In this document: one piece after another, positions 21,328 to 32,014 of the stretch
Position numbering within the stretch: position 1 is the stretch's first letter
How the letters are laid out: every line of letters begins with the position of its first letter
From: Fragilariopsis cylindrus CCMP1102
Taxonomy: Eukaryota; Bacillariophyta; Bacillariophyceae; Bacillariales; Bacillariaceae
DNA: 64,000 nucleotides
NCBI GenBank assembly: GCA_900095095.1
Contig: FMBT01000292.1
Location: 930,001 to 994,000, forward strand
Direction of reading: 5' to 3'
The notes under the pieces: generated by a model
Seen by the model: only the letters and a program-made list of their open reading frames with translations
Database searches by the model: none
Told to the model about the DNA's origin: nothing
Program-made: the position numbers and the translations under genes

Positions 21328-22427
21328 ATGGACGAGTACAAAGCAACTCTTGAATCTGTTGGGGATGCTATCATCCAATGGGCAGATCCTGAAAGTCAGT
21401 TCACCGGGTTCACCAAGGTACGGGACGACGGGGAACGATAGTATGTTCGAACGACTATCTGTTTTAGAAAGGAACTCAAGATTTCGAATTGTGTATGCAA
21501 ATTGCGAATCGAATCGATTTATTTGTCATGGCATAAAGATAATCATTTTCCAGAGTAATCCTATTCTAAAAACTTATGGTGTATAAATAAGATTGTGAAT
21601 GCAATGCCATGAGTTTTTATTTAAATTACAAAAAACTGACAACTCTTTTGTTGTTGCCCCCCCTCCCCCCCTTCCTTTTCTTTCTCTCTAATTTCTAGGG
21701 ATGGTTCTTGACAGATTTCACATCTGCGTTTAGTATTGCACTTGTATACGTCTTATTTGTCATCATTGGTTCTCAAGTGATGAAAGTCTTACCTGCTATT
21801 GATCCGTACCCAATCAAGTTTTTTTACAATGTATCACAAATTATGCTTTGTGCTTACATGACGATTGAAGCATGTCTGTTAGCGTACCGTAACGGATACA
21901 CTCTCATGCCATGTGTCGGATACAATAGAGATGATCCAGCAATTGGAAATCTTTTATGGTTATTTTATGTTTCAAAAGTTTGGGATTTTTGGGATACCAT
22001 CTTTATCGTTTTGGGGAAGAAGTGGAGACAACTTTCTTTCCTTCACGTTTACCATCATACCACCATCTTTTTGTTCTACTGGCTTAACGCGAATGTCTTT
22101 TATGATGGTGATATTTATCTTACCATTGCTCTGAATGGTTTCATCCATACTGTTATGTACACATACTACTTTATCTGTATGCATACTAAAGACAAGAAAA
22201 CTGGAAAATCGCTTCCTATCTGGTGGAAATCATCTTTGACTTTGTTGCAATTGTTTCAGTTCATTACCATGATGTCACAGGGCTTATACCTTATCATTTT
22301 TGGTTGTGAATCACTTTCTATCCGAGTCACTGCGACATACGTTGTTTACATATTGTCACTTTTCTTTTTGTTTGCGCAATTCTTCGTTGCATCTTACATG
22401 CAACCTAAGAAATCGAAGACTGCCTAA
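21328..22427 (+). CDS. ELO-type PUFA elongase, close to diatom Delta6 (C18) elongase
   Basis: Exons 21328-21417 and 21699-22427 join in phase 0 to 272 residues, the same length I recall for Thalassiosira pseudonana TpELO1. The middle of the protein (DPYPIKF, NVSQI, SKVWDFWDTIFIVLGKKWRQ, NANVFYDGDI, FICMHTKD) is almost word for word that enzyme, as recalled. The catalytic histidine box is HVYHH (about 146-150). Several membrane segments are evident, and the tail ends KKSKTA, a dilysine-like ER signal. ELO enzymes do the condensing step of malonyl-CoA-dependent chain elongation in the ER. The Delta6 type extends 18:3n-6 and 18:4n-3 on the route to EPA and DHA. The family is certain, the exact chain-length preference is inferred. 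Confidence 0.95.
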
Positions 22428-22848
22428 TTTTCGAAAAGAAAAGTAAAAATAAATAATGCGAAAATAGTACGTACATGATGCATAAATCGAACGTGGGATT
22501 GTTGTAAAACGACGTCATGATTAAATCAACTATGTTAGTATCGTATTTGAAAATATCACAACTATTAAAATTATTAGAAGTACAAGAATTGTTATCTATC
22601 GTTTTTCTAGCTCATAATTTGTTTTTGTCGGAAGATATTGTCAGAATTAATAATCATACGTAATATTATTATTTAAAGTGATATTTTACATTGAGTTTTG
22701 ACTTAGCTTAAGGATATATGTCTTCACTTTTTTTATAATTTTTATAATGAGAGCCAGTACAATTGATTGTAGCAGTTTCTTTTATTACCATAGCTCTTAA
22801 TTAGGGGGAACGCTGATTTGATTTTCCTCTTTTTCTTCTTCAAAATAC
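22428..22848. other. Convergent intergenic region
   Basis: About 420 bp of AT-rich 3' flank between the elongase and the YggT/CCB3-like gene; nothing further seen. Confidence 0.5.
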
Positions 22849-23627
22849 TTATTGTGCACTCATCATAATCGAAGGAGTTGTTGACTTCATGTTTTTGTTG
22901 TAATATGGCTTGACAGCGAAAGGGGATGATTGTTCTAATCTCTTTCGTTCAGTTGGTGTAATTTCAGCTCCTACAGCGGTAGCAACATTTCCCAATACAC
23001 TCAGTACAACAAACGCCAAAATGGTACTCAAATCCAATCCAAAAACGGGTGGAATAAGACCACGAAATAGATTTAGGTACGGATCAGTTACTTGGTATAC
23101 TGGTTGAAGAATAGCCATACCTATGGTATTTCGAAGTGTTCAATAATGGAAAAAAGATATAATATACATATTTATTTATGAGAGAAAACCAGAAGAGATA
23201 GAATATAATTCTATGACAATTTTCATAGGTACGATGTACGACACAACACGACACAACACAATACAATACAACACAACAAACTTACCCTGTGCTTGAGGAA
23301 ACCATGAGAACAATACACGAGCCGTAATGACAATGTTATAAACACTCAAAAAGTTAGCAAATCCACCAACAAAGACTTGTTCGGCAACACCATAACCTTC
23401 AATTAATTAATTAATTGATTAATCAATTGCGAATGTCATTCATTATAATATGTATAGTATTCGAAGGGAAGGAAGGTACAGTACAAGCATTCATTTTGGA
23501 AAGGAAACAAAAAATTCAGCGATAAAAATTGAGGTGAGAGAGAGAGCGAAAAGGATCGTATTCGATTAAATCGATAGATACTTGTTCTGTTTTGAATATC
23601 TATGTATATATATATATATGTATATAT

Positions 23628-23658
<31 letters not shown>

Positions 23659-23983
23659 CGTAACATAATACATACATTATACAGACGTGAGAAAACAAAA
23701 ACGTACCTGGAATTGCCATTGCGGCACCATTTGCGGTTGGATTGATCTGACGACGAATAGTTCGAGCAATCAATTGTCGTTGGTTTTCATCTTTAGACAT
23801 CTTTTGTTGATACATGTTGGTAACTCGGCAAGATGTTTGCGGCTTTCCTGTCATGCCGCTCATTCCGCCGAAAGTTCCCTTATTCCCATCGTTCGAACCA
23901 CCAAGGAATACCGAAGCTGACGCTGTGCGTGCAACGGCTAGAAATGAAACAATAGCAACAACTCTTTTCGATAAGTTCATCAT
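22849..23983 (-). CDS. Plastid YggT/CCB3-like membrane protein
   Basis: Exons 23983-23707, 23396-23286 and 23120-22849, 219 residues. The leader (KRVVAIVSFLAVARTASASVFLGG) looks like a signal peptide ending in an ASAF-like site. The YggT domain follows: FANFLSVYNIVITARVLFSWFPQ, QPVYQVTDPYLNLFRGLIPPVFGLDLSTILAFVV. Diatoms and plants have YggT proteins in plastids (CCB3, needed for haem c(n) attachment in the cytochrome b6f complex, and YlmG, linked to nucleoid and plastid division). CCB3 versus YlmG cannot be settled from the sequence. The intron around 23605-23660 holds TA and GT microsatellites. Convergent with the elongase gene. Confidence 0.85.
23605..23659. repeat. TA/GT microsatellite in intron
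   Basis: Alternating TATA and GTGT runs within intron 1 of the YggT/CCB3-like gene. Confidence 0.9.
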
Positions 23984-24452
23984 AATTTTAACTGTTATTA
24001 TTGTATAGGATATTAAGATTAATTACTTGTTCTGTTTCTTGTCGATTGAATCAAGTCTCAGTTTTTCGTATTACTTTTATATGATGGACGTTTGTTACCG
24101 TTGTGCATGATGTGTTGTTAAGAAGTTAATGACGACTCATCACTCAGTCAATCACATACGACTACCGGTAACTTACTGTAACTAACTAAGATATCGGCAT
24201 GTAAATAGGGGTATGTATAATATTGATGATACATAGCATAATACACTACTATAGTACCGGTGCACATACAAGTGTTAGCGCGCAATTTCGACAGGGGTAT
24301 GAAGGAATCACTCTGCTTTATCGCTCATCTCAACATTGTTCGACAGCCCCATTCGACATCTCGACATCAGGGACAATAATGTGGATGGATCATTTTTCAA
24401 TTTCAACAAAAGAAAAGATGAAGAAGGGATAGGAGCCAATAAATTCTATACG
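23984..24452. other. Divergent intergenic region
   Basis: About 470 bp between the YggT-like and MenE-like genes. The MenE frame is open from 24336 but only from a TTG, so this part is treated as 5' UTR and promoter. Confidence 0.5.
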
Positions 24453-26626
24453 ATGGAACATAATAACATCTTTCACGAACAACAAATAGACTTAGTATCG
24501 GAATTATTATTAATCTCTAATAATACTACGACAGGTTCACTTCCGTGCTGTGTTCTACAGCAGGAATCTATAAAATATGATAGCAGTGATGAGAATGGGA
24601 ATGAGAATGAGAATGATGTGGGACGAGGATTATTTGCACCGAAAATATTGTCATACGATTCTTTTGGTCAATGTTTGAAATTACACAAAGAATGGCTTCG
24701 GAATACTATTAAGAACTTTACTATTCGTATTCGTTCTGAAAACAAAAACAATATTGAAGTGAAAAAGAAAAACGATCAATACGACAAAGACGACGACGAT
24801 GATGATGATGATATTGTAGTTGCTTATATTTCGAACAATTCACCAGATATGCTTCTGTCGGTCCTGGCATGTACTTCTTCGACGTTGAGACCGGCAATTC
24901 CTGCTTTATTGAACACTCGATGGACACCTACCGAAATGATATCCTCATTAAAATCTACGACAGATAACATTAATAATCGACGACGACGACGACGACAAAT
25001 ATATACTATTATATTACACGATAATAGCACATTATTAGAAAATGCGGCACGTCATGTATCTAACGGTTTGATGGAGATGGGGATGCATAACCAACACAGT
25101 ACATGCTGTTTATCCATTCCAATACTTTCGCATACTCATATGTCATCATATACTTCGCCCTATCCATCGATTTCTTATCCCAAAAGTACCGTTATCGATA
25201 GTGGTACAAGTAGTAGTAGTAGTAGTAGTATAGTATTGCAACGAAGAATGCAGGATTATCAAGAAACAGCAAACAAAAACGATGCTGTCATTCTCTTTAC
25301 GTCCGGAACGACCGGTGGCTCTAAAGGTGTTCGACTGAGCGATCGTGCACTTTTAGTCCAAGCTCTCGCTAAGAACAATGAGCCATGTGGATACTCTACG
25401 GTAACTGCTATGCTAGCAACGACAGTCCCACTATTCCACGTTGGTGGTTTAAGCAGCTTTATCTCTATACTATTAGCAAAAGGACGACTGATCTTTCCGG
25501 CACGAGGAGAATATACGAATAGACACAGCAGCAGCAGCAGCAATAGCTTCCAAGTACAAGATATTTCCAAATCCCTTCAAGATACATTTTTTCCAGCGAA
25601 TACTCTTGTTGTAGTTCCTGCAATGCTTGATTCCTTTTATACATATAATAATAAGATAAGGCATAAACAACAACAATTTTTCAAGACTCGCTTGATTTTG
25701 ATAGGGGGTCAATCAGCATCAGATAAGATACTTCAACAAACACGACAAACTTTTCCAAATGCTCGAATTGTACAAACATACGCATGTACCGAGGCAGCTT
25801 CGTCATTGACTTTCTTATCGCTGAATTCAAGCTGTAGTAGTAATGGAACCAAACCAATAGCCGGAGACTGTGTGGGAATTCCTCCAAGTCATATTCAGCT
25901 TCGGATATACCCTCAAACGTCATCACCTCAAAACGCAACAGCAATAGCAGTAGCTGCAACTGCTGCGCTAGAACCAATATTGAAACCTTATGAATTGGGT
26001 CTAATTGCTACAAAAGGACATCACGTTATGAATGGTTATTGGCAACGTGGTAATACGATAAATAATACAAACAATACCAGTATCAACAACAACAACAACA
26101 ACAACAACAATCAATGGTTTATGAGTAATGATTTAGGATTCTGGGACGAACAAGGACGGCTCTACTTTGGTGGTAGAGCTAAGGATGTTATTCGAACTGG
26201 TGGCGAAACAGTCATGTCGCAAGAGGTGGAACGAGTTATACAACTGGTATGTCGAGTGTATAAATCTACTTAAGATGCATTAATGCTATTTGTGCGTCAC
26301 ATCTTTTTCTGACTTCTTTTTTTCCTTTTATTCGTTTCTCTCTCTCTCTCTTTCTCCTCCAGCATCCGAAAGTGATAGAATGTGCTATCTTTCCACGTAA
26401 AGATGATCGATTTGGAGAAATCGTTGCATGTGCTCTTGTGACTAAACAGCATGGTAACATTTCTATTAATAGTATAAAAGAGTGGTGCCATGAGAATGGT
26501 CTAGCGGGATACAAACGGCCTAAAATTTTGTTTTTCGTAGATACATTACCAAGAAACTCTTCTGGGAAAATATTGAAGCACAAGCTTATGGCACAATTTG
26601 GAAGTATTATACGAAGTAAATTGTAA
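24453..26626 (+). CDS. AMP-forming acyl-CoA ligase, MenE/AAE14-like
   Basis: Exons 24453-26246 and 26363-26626, 685 residues. Adenylate-forming motifs are in order: FTSGTTGGSKGVRLS (A3, about 280), PLFHVGGLSSF, LILIGGQSAS, TYACTEAASS (A5), SNDLGFWDEQGRLYFGGRAKDVIRTGGE (A7-A8, across about 570-600) and SSGKILKHKL with the catalytic Lys (A10). The sections around LAKNNEP and PLFHVGGLSS resemble plant AAE14, the o-succinylbenzoate:CoA ligase of phylloquinone synthesis (vitamin K1 for photosystem I). It is longer than bacterial MenE because of Asn, Ser and Asp inserts. I see no clear plastid leader at this ATG; the frame extends upstream without an ATG. A general acyl-CoA ligase is the main alternative. 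Confidence 0.75.
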
Positions 26627-26760
26627 AAAAGATATATACGGTAGATGTAAATTATGTGTATACTATAGTACTCATACAATTAATCAAAAATCCTTCATGG
26701 TAATAGTTGGCTGGTATAAATACTTGCATTTGTGATGGTTAACGCGTACATCTCAATTCT

Positions 26761-27990
26761 TTACCTTTTATTCTTTCCCATTCCCTTTGAAGCTCGTTTT
26801 TCTAATTTCTTCACTTTCATATCAACCTTCTTGTCCAGAGCAGCCCTCTTGCTGAGACCTCCCGCTGCTGCTTTTGTACCTGTCCCATTTTTATTCTTCT
26901 CTCCTCCTCGTTTTCGTTTATGGGTTACAGAAGCTTCCTTTTGTTGTTTGCCAATTATTCTTCGGAATGCACCAACAGTAGTTTTTTGTTCTGTTTCTGG
27001 CTTCGCCTTATATTTTGGTCGAGTATCGCCCTTCTTTCCTTTAAGTCTTTTACCACAGACCATTACTCGGATTGACTTTTTCATATATGTCGATTGGTGC
27101 AATTTCAGGGCAGCTGGTACCAAGCTCTTTTCGCTAAATAGAACATATCCAAAACCTTTACATTGGAAGGTTTCCTTATCACGAACGATACGAACCCCAA
27201 CGACGTCCCCGTCTTCAAATAAGCAACCCTTCTGAAAGTGGTCCTGAAGAGTTGATTCTTTCGTACCGTACGGTAAGTTTCCCACAAATACGCTACGTGA
27301 TGGATCCACTGTAGGCGTAGCTCGGTCAACTCGGATTCTCATGTCTTCGAACACAAGTTTATTGTTGAGTTCGAGGGCCTTTGCGACGGTATCCAAATTT
27401 TTAAATACAACATAACCCTGAACAGTGTCTGTTAAAGTATCGTCGATCTGTTTGGTATTCACACAGACCTTCTTCATCATTCGTTGATTACCGGCGCGAT
27501 CTTGTGGCAATTTGATCCCCGTGACGGGTACCGATCGTATTCTGCAGCTAGCAACCGGACCGCAACCTTTGTCTTTGAAAAGAGCAGCTAGTTTCTTGCG
27601 AGTAATTGATAGCGGTAAGTTTCCAACAAAGACGGTCCGTTCTTCGTCCTTCTTTTCTGGTTCATCACTAGTAGAATCTTTGTCTACGTCGACGCTATTC
27701 TCGGGTTGTTTTGATTCAGGTTTGTCGTCCGTGTCGTCTTCGTCTTCGCTGACTTCGTCCCTGCTTAACTTTTGCTTCTTCCTCTTTTTCTTCTTCTTTG
27801 TCAATTCTTCGTTGTCATCTTCTTCTGCAGCAGCTTCCTCTTCTTCGTCACGTTTTGATTTCTTGCGAATAGGTACAACTACAGGTTTGTGTTGAGGACG
27901 ATCTGGAAGTGCTTTCGACTTTTTAAACAAATTTTGATCATCAGCTTCGTCTTTATTACTACCGAAAATGGATCCTAATAATGAGGTCAT
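26761..27990 (-). CDS. Nucleolar RNA-binding protein, Nop12/RBM34-like
   Basis: Single exon, 409 residues. An acidic and lysine-rich N-terminal third (KKKKKRKKQK and Glu runs) precedes two RRMs: RTVFVGNLPLSITRKKLAALF (about 118) with QGYVVFKN, and RSVFVGNLPYGTKESTLQDHF (about 230) with KGFGYVLF. The C-terminus is highly basic (HKRKRGGEKNK, KLEKRASKG). Two RRMs in this basic context, starting MTSLLGSIFG, match RBM34 of animals and Nop12 of yeast, which act in 60S ribosome biogenesis. The RNP motifs are intact. Convergent with the MenE-like gene (134 bp). Confidence 0.88.
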   Translation of the reverse strand: MTSLLGSIFGSNKDEADDQNLFKKSKALPDRPQHKPVVVPIRKKSKRDEEEEAAAEEDDNEELTKKKKKRKKQKLSRDEVSEDEDDTDDKPESKQPENSVDVDKDSTSDEPEKKDEERTVFVGNLPLSITRKKLAALFKDKGCGPVASCRIRSVPVTGIKLPQDRAGNQRMMKKVCVNTKQIDDTLTDTVQGYVVFKNLDTVAKALELNNKLVFEDMRIRVDRATPTVDPSRSVFVGNLPYGTKESTLQDHFQKGCLFEDGDVVGVRIVRDKETFQCKGFGYVLFSEKSLVPAALKLHQSTYMKKSIRVMVCGKRLKGKKGDTRPKYKAKPETEQKTTVGAFRRIIGKQQKEASVTHKRKRGGEKNKNGTGTKAAAGGLSKRAALDKKVDMKVKKLEKRASKGMGKNKR

Positions 27991-28760
27991 AGTTGATCAC
28001 CTTACTTTTTATTTTATTCTATTTTTATTTCTATAAGTTACGTACCGCTTAGCTCTCTTGTAAGTTACCTGTACATAAGTAATTGTAATAGGATGATGAA
28101 ATCTATCTTGTTTACAAAATGTTCCGTCGGGGGGTTGTTTTTTACGGTGGTATGATGTTGATGTGAGAGTAGAAATCGAAGAGAAAAACGAATGGCTGCT
28201 GTAGTGGTGAGTTTGGGGTTTCCGAGATAAGATCGAGGGGTATAAATATTGGGGGCTATTGTTATCGAAATTCCTACCGTACTAGTATTCTTTTTTTACT
28301 TTGACACACTTACCGTACGGTGCGGTGTGGTAGAACGTATTGGTCAAATGAATGACTGTCATGTTGTACTTATAGTGGCATAGTAGTGCTTGTTGACTGT
28401 ATCATCCTTGTTGTTCTTATTTTGTTGCTGTACAAAACTGTAACCAATCTGATAATCTTTTCACTGGAATGGAGTTGCAGCCGCTGCATGTTGTCCTCCA
28501 TCATCATTGCTTAGAGTCTCATTCATCACGCTGTCTCTACTTAGTTTGTATTATTAGTGGTTAGTTGGCACTGGTATGTATATATGTACACATTCACTTG
28601 TTGATAATGCAGAAAATCACTACAGTATTCAGGCTACTTCTACAAACCATATAGGAGAAGATATCTGTCAATCAAGCCCCAGTCAGCCAGCAGACGAAGC
28701 ATTTTTAATGTATCTAAATTTAACCCCCTGCCTAGTAGGAACAGAAAAAATATCATTTCT

Positions 28761-28800
28761 CAACTAGATGAAGGATTTCTCAACTAGATGAAGGATTTCT
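28761..28800. repeat. 20-bp perfect tandem duplication
   Basis: Two identical copies of CAACTAGATGAAGGATTTCT, the first preceded by ATTTCT. Replication slippage is the simplest origin. Confidence 0.9.
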
Positions 28801-29194
28801 CTATGTACTGTATGGGGAGTATCAATGTCATGTCTCTAGAGTTTGTATTGAAACATACTCACATACTATACATACCTATACATACCTATACACCTACATA
28901 CTTACATATTATATATATACTTCGAAGTACATAGTCCTACATACATACATACATACATACATACTACTTTACTTTGACTTCTTGCATTACGGTAATGTAT
29001 TTTTTTTAAGATACGTTTTATGTTTTATTCACACCTGTCACAAACTTTGAAACGAATTCGCACACGGGTTATTGAGGCACATCAAGAACGATTAGCCAAT
29101 CCACGATCACGGAAGCGTGTGTCATTCTTGCGATTTCATTTCTCACACGTGTACGATTGATTCATTCAACGGAGTCTACAATGACTTTGAAAAT

Positions 29195-29294
29195 ACAAAA
29201 TATTGATTAGCCAATCAAAATATTGGATTTTGGTGCTACGTAGACAAAATATTGATGAGCCAATCAAAAATATTAGATTTTTTGAGTTACGTAG
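29195..29294. repeat. Two tandem 49-51 bp units with CCAAT boxes
   Basis: Units 29195-29243 and 29244-29294 both start ACAAAATATTGAT, carry AGCCAATCAAAA, and end TACGTAG. Within unit 1, AATATTGATT-AGCC-AATCAAAATATT forms an imperfect palindrome around a CCAAT box. They lie about 460-560 bp upstream of the plastid orphan gene. A promoter role is only inferred. Confidence 0.7.
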
Positions 29295-29754
29295 ACTTTG
29301 TGCTACCGGCATCTGTTCGATATTTGTGTTCGATTAAGTCGAATAGGGCGAAATGGAATTTAGAATGATAGAATTGATGGAATTCTGATGTCGTTTTGTT
29401 CTAAAAATAATCTAATTGGTCAATTTGATAACGGTATTCGCAAAAAAATTGACAGCAAAAACAGAATTTTTACAAGACTTAACTTTCAGAACTTGTCCAA
29501 GAACTGGTCATTCGGAATGGGCGGAATGGGGTTATGGCAAATCGCTTAAAAAATTCTGACGAGAAATTCACTCTTGCGCGAAGGGTTAGTTACACATTGC
29601 ACAACAAGCCTTGTAAAAGAGAGCTTTTAAGCACGCATTTGCACGCACCTTTCACACAACCCTTCACTGTATCATTGATCACTTTTTGTTGAGATTCTCA
29701 TTCATAAAAATCATAAAACAAAAATAAAGCAAAAAGAGAACACAAACATACACT

Positions 29755-30948
29755 ATGACATCTAGGAAACAACAAATAACGATAACAGCACCAACGACGA
29801 ATATGTCGTTGAGTACTATAATAAAATCTCTTCCTAGAATGGGATTACTTCTGCCAATACTCATATCAATAGCGTCAGCATTTCATACAGGTTCCATATC
29901 AAGAGCTAGTATTGTAATATCACGTAGCTATAGTACTGAATTCTACGGGCCAACGAAATCATCATCACCCACATCGTTGTCACCGGTGAAACAGCAACAA
30001 AAGCGATCAAGACATCAACTATCATCAACATCAACACGATTACAGTTTAGTGACTTGGAAAATAGTCCGAATACTACAATAGAACAAAAATGGTGGAAAA
30101 AACTAATATCATATCCCCTTACTAGTACATCGTCATCATCCTCGGACGTAACACCGAAAACAACAACAAGTAGTCCAACTGCTGATAATGGAAACAATGA
30201 ACAAGACAACGTTGATGCGTATCTTGAATTTCTTGATCGAAGATACAAGCGGTTACATAGTGATGATAGAGATGAAGAAGTAGCTCAACAGCAAGCACAA
30301 GTCAAGAAGGATAAGACGATGAAGAATAATAATAATCAGAAAAAGGCAGGAACCTTTTCTGCTATTGATTGGCTTGTGAATGGTGGAAATAATGGTAACG
30401 ATTCATCTGATTTCGAGGATGTTGCTGCTAGGACTACTAGACAACAACAAGCTGATGCATTGTACGTTCTTGGAGTAGCAGGTTTGGCAAGTCAAAAGTT
30501 ACTTCAAAAACATCATCTACCAACCTCACTAGAAGCACCAACAATTTGTAAAGTTGTTGAATTGAGTAAAGAGATTGATGATGTGTATCTTGAAGAGAAC
30601 AAAGATATAACACGATTAGAATTGATGAAGAATCAATTGTATCAATATGTTGTAAATAATGTGATTGTTCCATTGCTTAGAATTGTTTATCTAGTGCAAA
30701 GACAAAAACAATTATTGAAACAAATGATTCAAAAAAGTATCAGTACTGTTGCAACTAAAGCTGCATCTGTTATTTTACAATCCGTTCAAAATGGACCCAA
30801 ATCTATATTGAATAAATTACTGAATGTTACTGGTGGAAAACAAAACATCGTCACAACATTTGCATACGGATCTGCTACCATACTGATCTTCAGACCTTTA
30901 TTTTATGCAATTTTCTTTGCTGAAGGAGTAAGTCCTTCAATCCCATAA
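29755..30948 (+). CDS. Plastid-targeted protein of unknown function
   Basis: Single exon, 397 residues from ATG 29755; internal Met 17 or 29 may be the real start because the signal core (MGLLLPILISIASAFHTG) begins there. That leader with SAFHTG is a classic diatom plastid-import signal. The middle is Ser/Thr/Asn-rich. An ordered part follows with LEFLDRRYKRLHSD, FSAIDWLVNGG, ADALYVLGVAGLASQKLLQKH, ICKVVELSKEIDDVYLEE and long amphipathic helices (NQLYQYVVNNVIVPLLRIVYLVQR). A last hydrophobic segment (FAYGSATILIFRPLFYAIFF) could anchor it in a plastid membrane. I recognise no family. Confidence 0.75.
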   Translation: MTSRKQQITITAPTTNMSLSTIIKSLPRMGLLLPILISIASAFHTGSISRASIVISRSYSTEFYGPTKSSSPTSLSPVKQQQKRSRHQLSSTSTRLQFSDLENSPNTTIEQKWWKKLISYPLTSTSSSSSDVTPKTTTSSPTADNGNNEQDNVDAYLEFLDRRYKRLHSDDRDEEVAQQQAQVKKDKTMKNNNNQKKAGTFSAIDWLVNGGNNGNDSSDFEDVAARTTRQQQADALYVLGVAGLASQKLLQKHHLPTSLEAPTICKVVELSKEIDDVYLEENKDITRLELMKNQLYQYVVNNVIVPLLRIVYLVQRQKQLLKQMIQKSISTVATKAASVILQSVQNGPKSILNKLLNVTGGKQNIVTTFAYGSATILIFRPLFYAIFFAEGVSPSIP

Positions 30949-32014
30949 ACAAGCACACAGCTACAGCTACTTTGATATACAACACCCTAGAAAAAACAAA
31001 ACTTATAGAGAATAAATAACACAAACTAATAGAAAAAACTATCGACTACTTTACAAAATCTACTACTCGCTAGGTAGCTAACTACAGTACTATACTGCAG
31101 GTTAAATCAAACATCCTATCAAGTTCAAAGTTCACAAAGATACAAGAACAAACGAAAGCGGAAAGCTTTAGTTTCCGCTACTAGTAGAGTACAGTAGAGC
31201 TGAGCCAATCTTGTTAATCGCGTTCAGAGAAGCAAGACCAAAGTTCACATCGCATCTGGTGGCTTACTCCGATTGCTTCCTTCTCACATTCTTGCTTTCA
31301 AAACGGTGCAAATTGTAGGTGTGAAGCAAAATTCCAATCCTAAGAGAGAAGTTGACGTGGCGAAATTAAAAAAAATCATTATCATCGACCGAGTCATCTA
31401 AAAAAATAGCACATCAATACAGGTAAATACCCGCAATGACGCGCTTCAATTCTTTTATTGAAATTTCTGACGTGAATCATAAGTGAAATATTACTTAGTG
31501 TTACTGCTTGTACTTAGTGTTGCCGGTAGATTGAGTCATAGCTTTCTGCCAGAATGATCATACACGTCGTATGGCGCATGCTACTTCATAGAGAACGAGA
31601 GACGCAGATGTCAAAGAATAAAAGATATAGTTTAAATGCGTGTTTCGTCTACACGTCAGCGTAAATTACAACGCGTGGAAGTTTTTCTAGGGCATATATC
31701 ATTAAACCATAGTACGTTTCTCTCCCCAATAGAAGCTCCTGTTTCTACTCTCAGAAGAACAATGAAATGAGACTGCAAAGTGATAATGTTGAAATGAGAA
31801 CTAATCAAGTTAGTCGTACGAAAAAGCGAAAAAAAAATATGTTTAAAAAAATCGAGATCGAGAAAAAAAAAATGAAGAATCGGAAAATATTGACCGAGCA
31901 ACGAGCAACCAACGACTGTACGACCGAGTAGATAGATACTGTATCAATATAAACTGCACAGTTAGAGAGAAAAAGAAATAGATAGAAAAAGAGGAGAAAC
32001 ATTTTAATGCAACA
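30949..32014. other. Intergenic region between tandem genes
   Basis: About 1.07 kb, AT-rich, with no coding signal; short minus-strand frames near 31656-32095 are composition artefacts. It should contain the terminator of the orphan gene and the promoter of HIBCH. Confidence 0.5.

Larger units (their letters stand above)
27991..29754. other. Long divergent intergenic region
   Basis: About 1.76 kb without a convincing gene. It holds a 20-bp tandem duplication (CAACTAGATGAAGGATTTCT at 28761-28780 and 28781-28800), CATAC-type microsatellites (28855-28965), and two tandem CCAAT-containing units (29195-29294). A 63-codon frame at 28576-28767 has no recognisable features. Confidence 0.5.
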
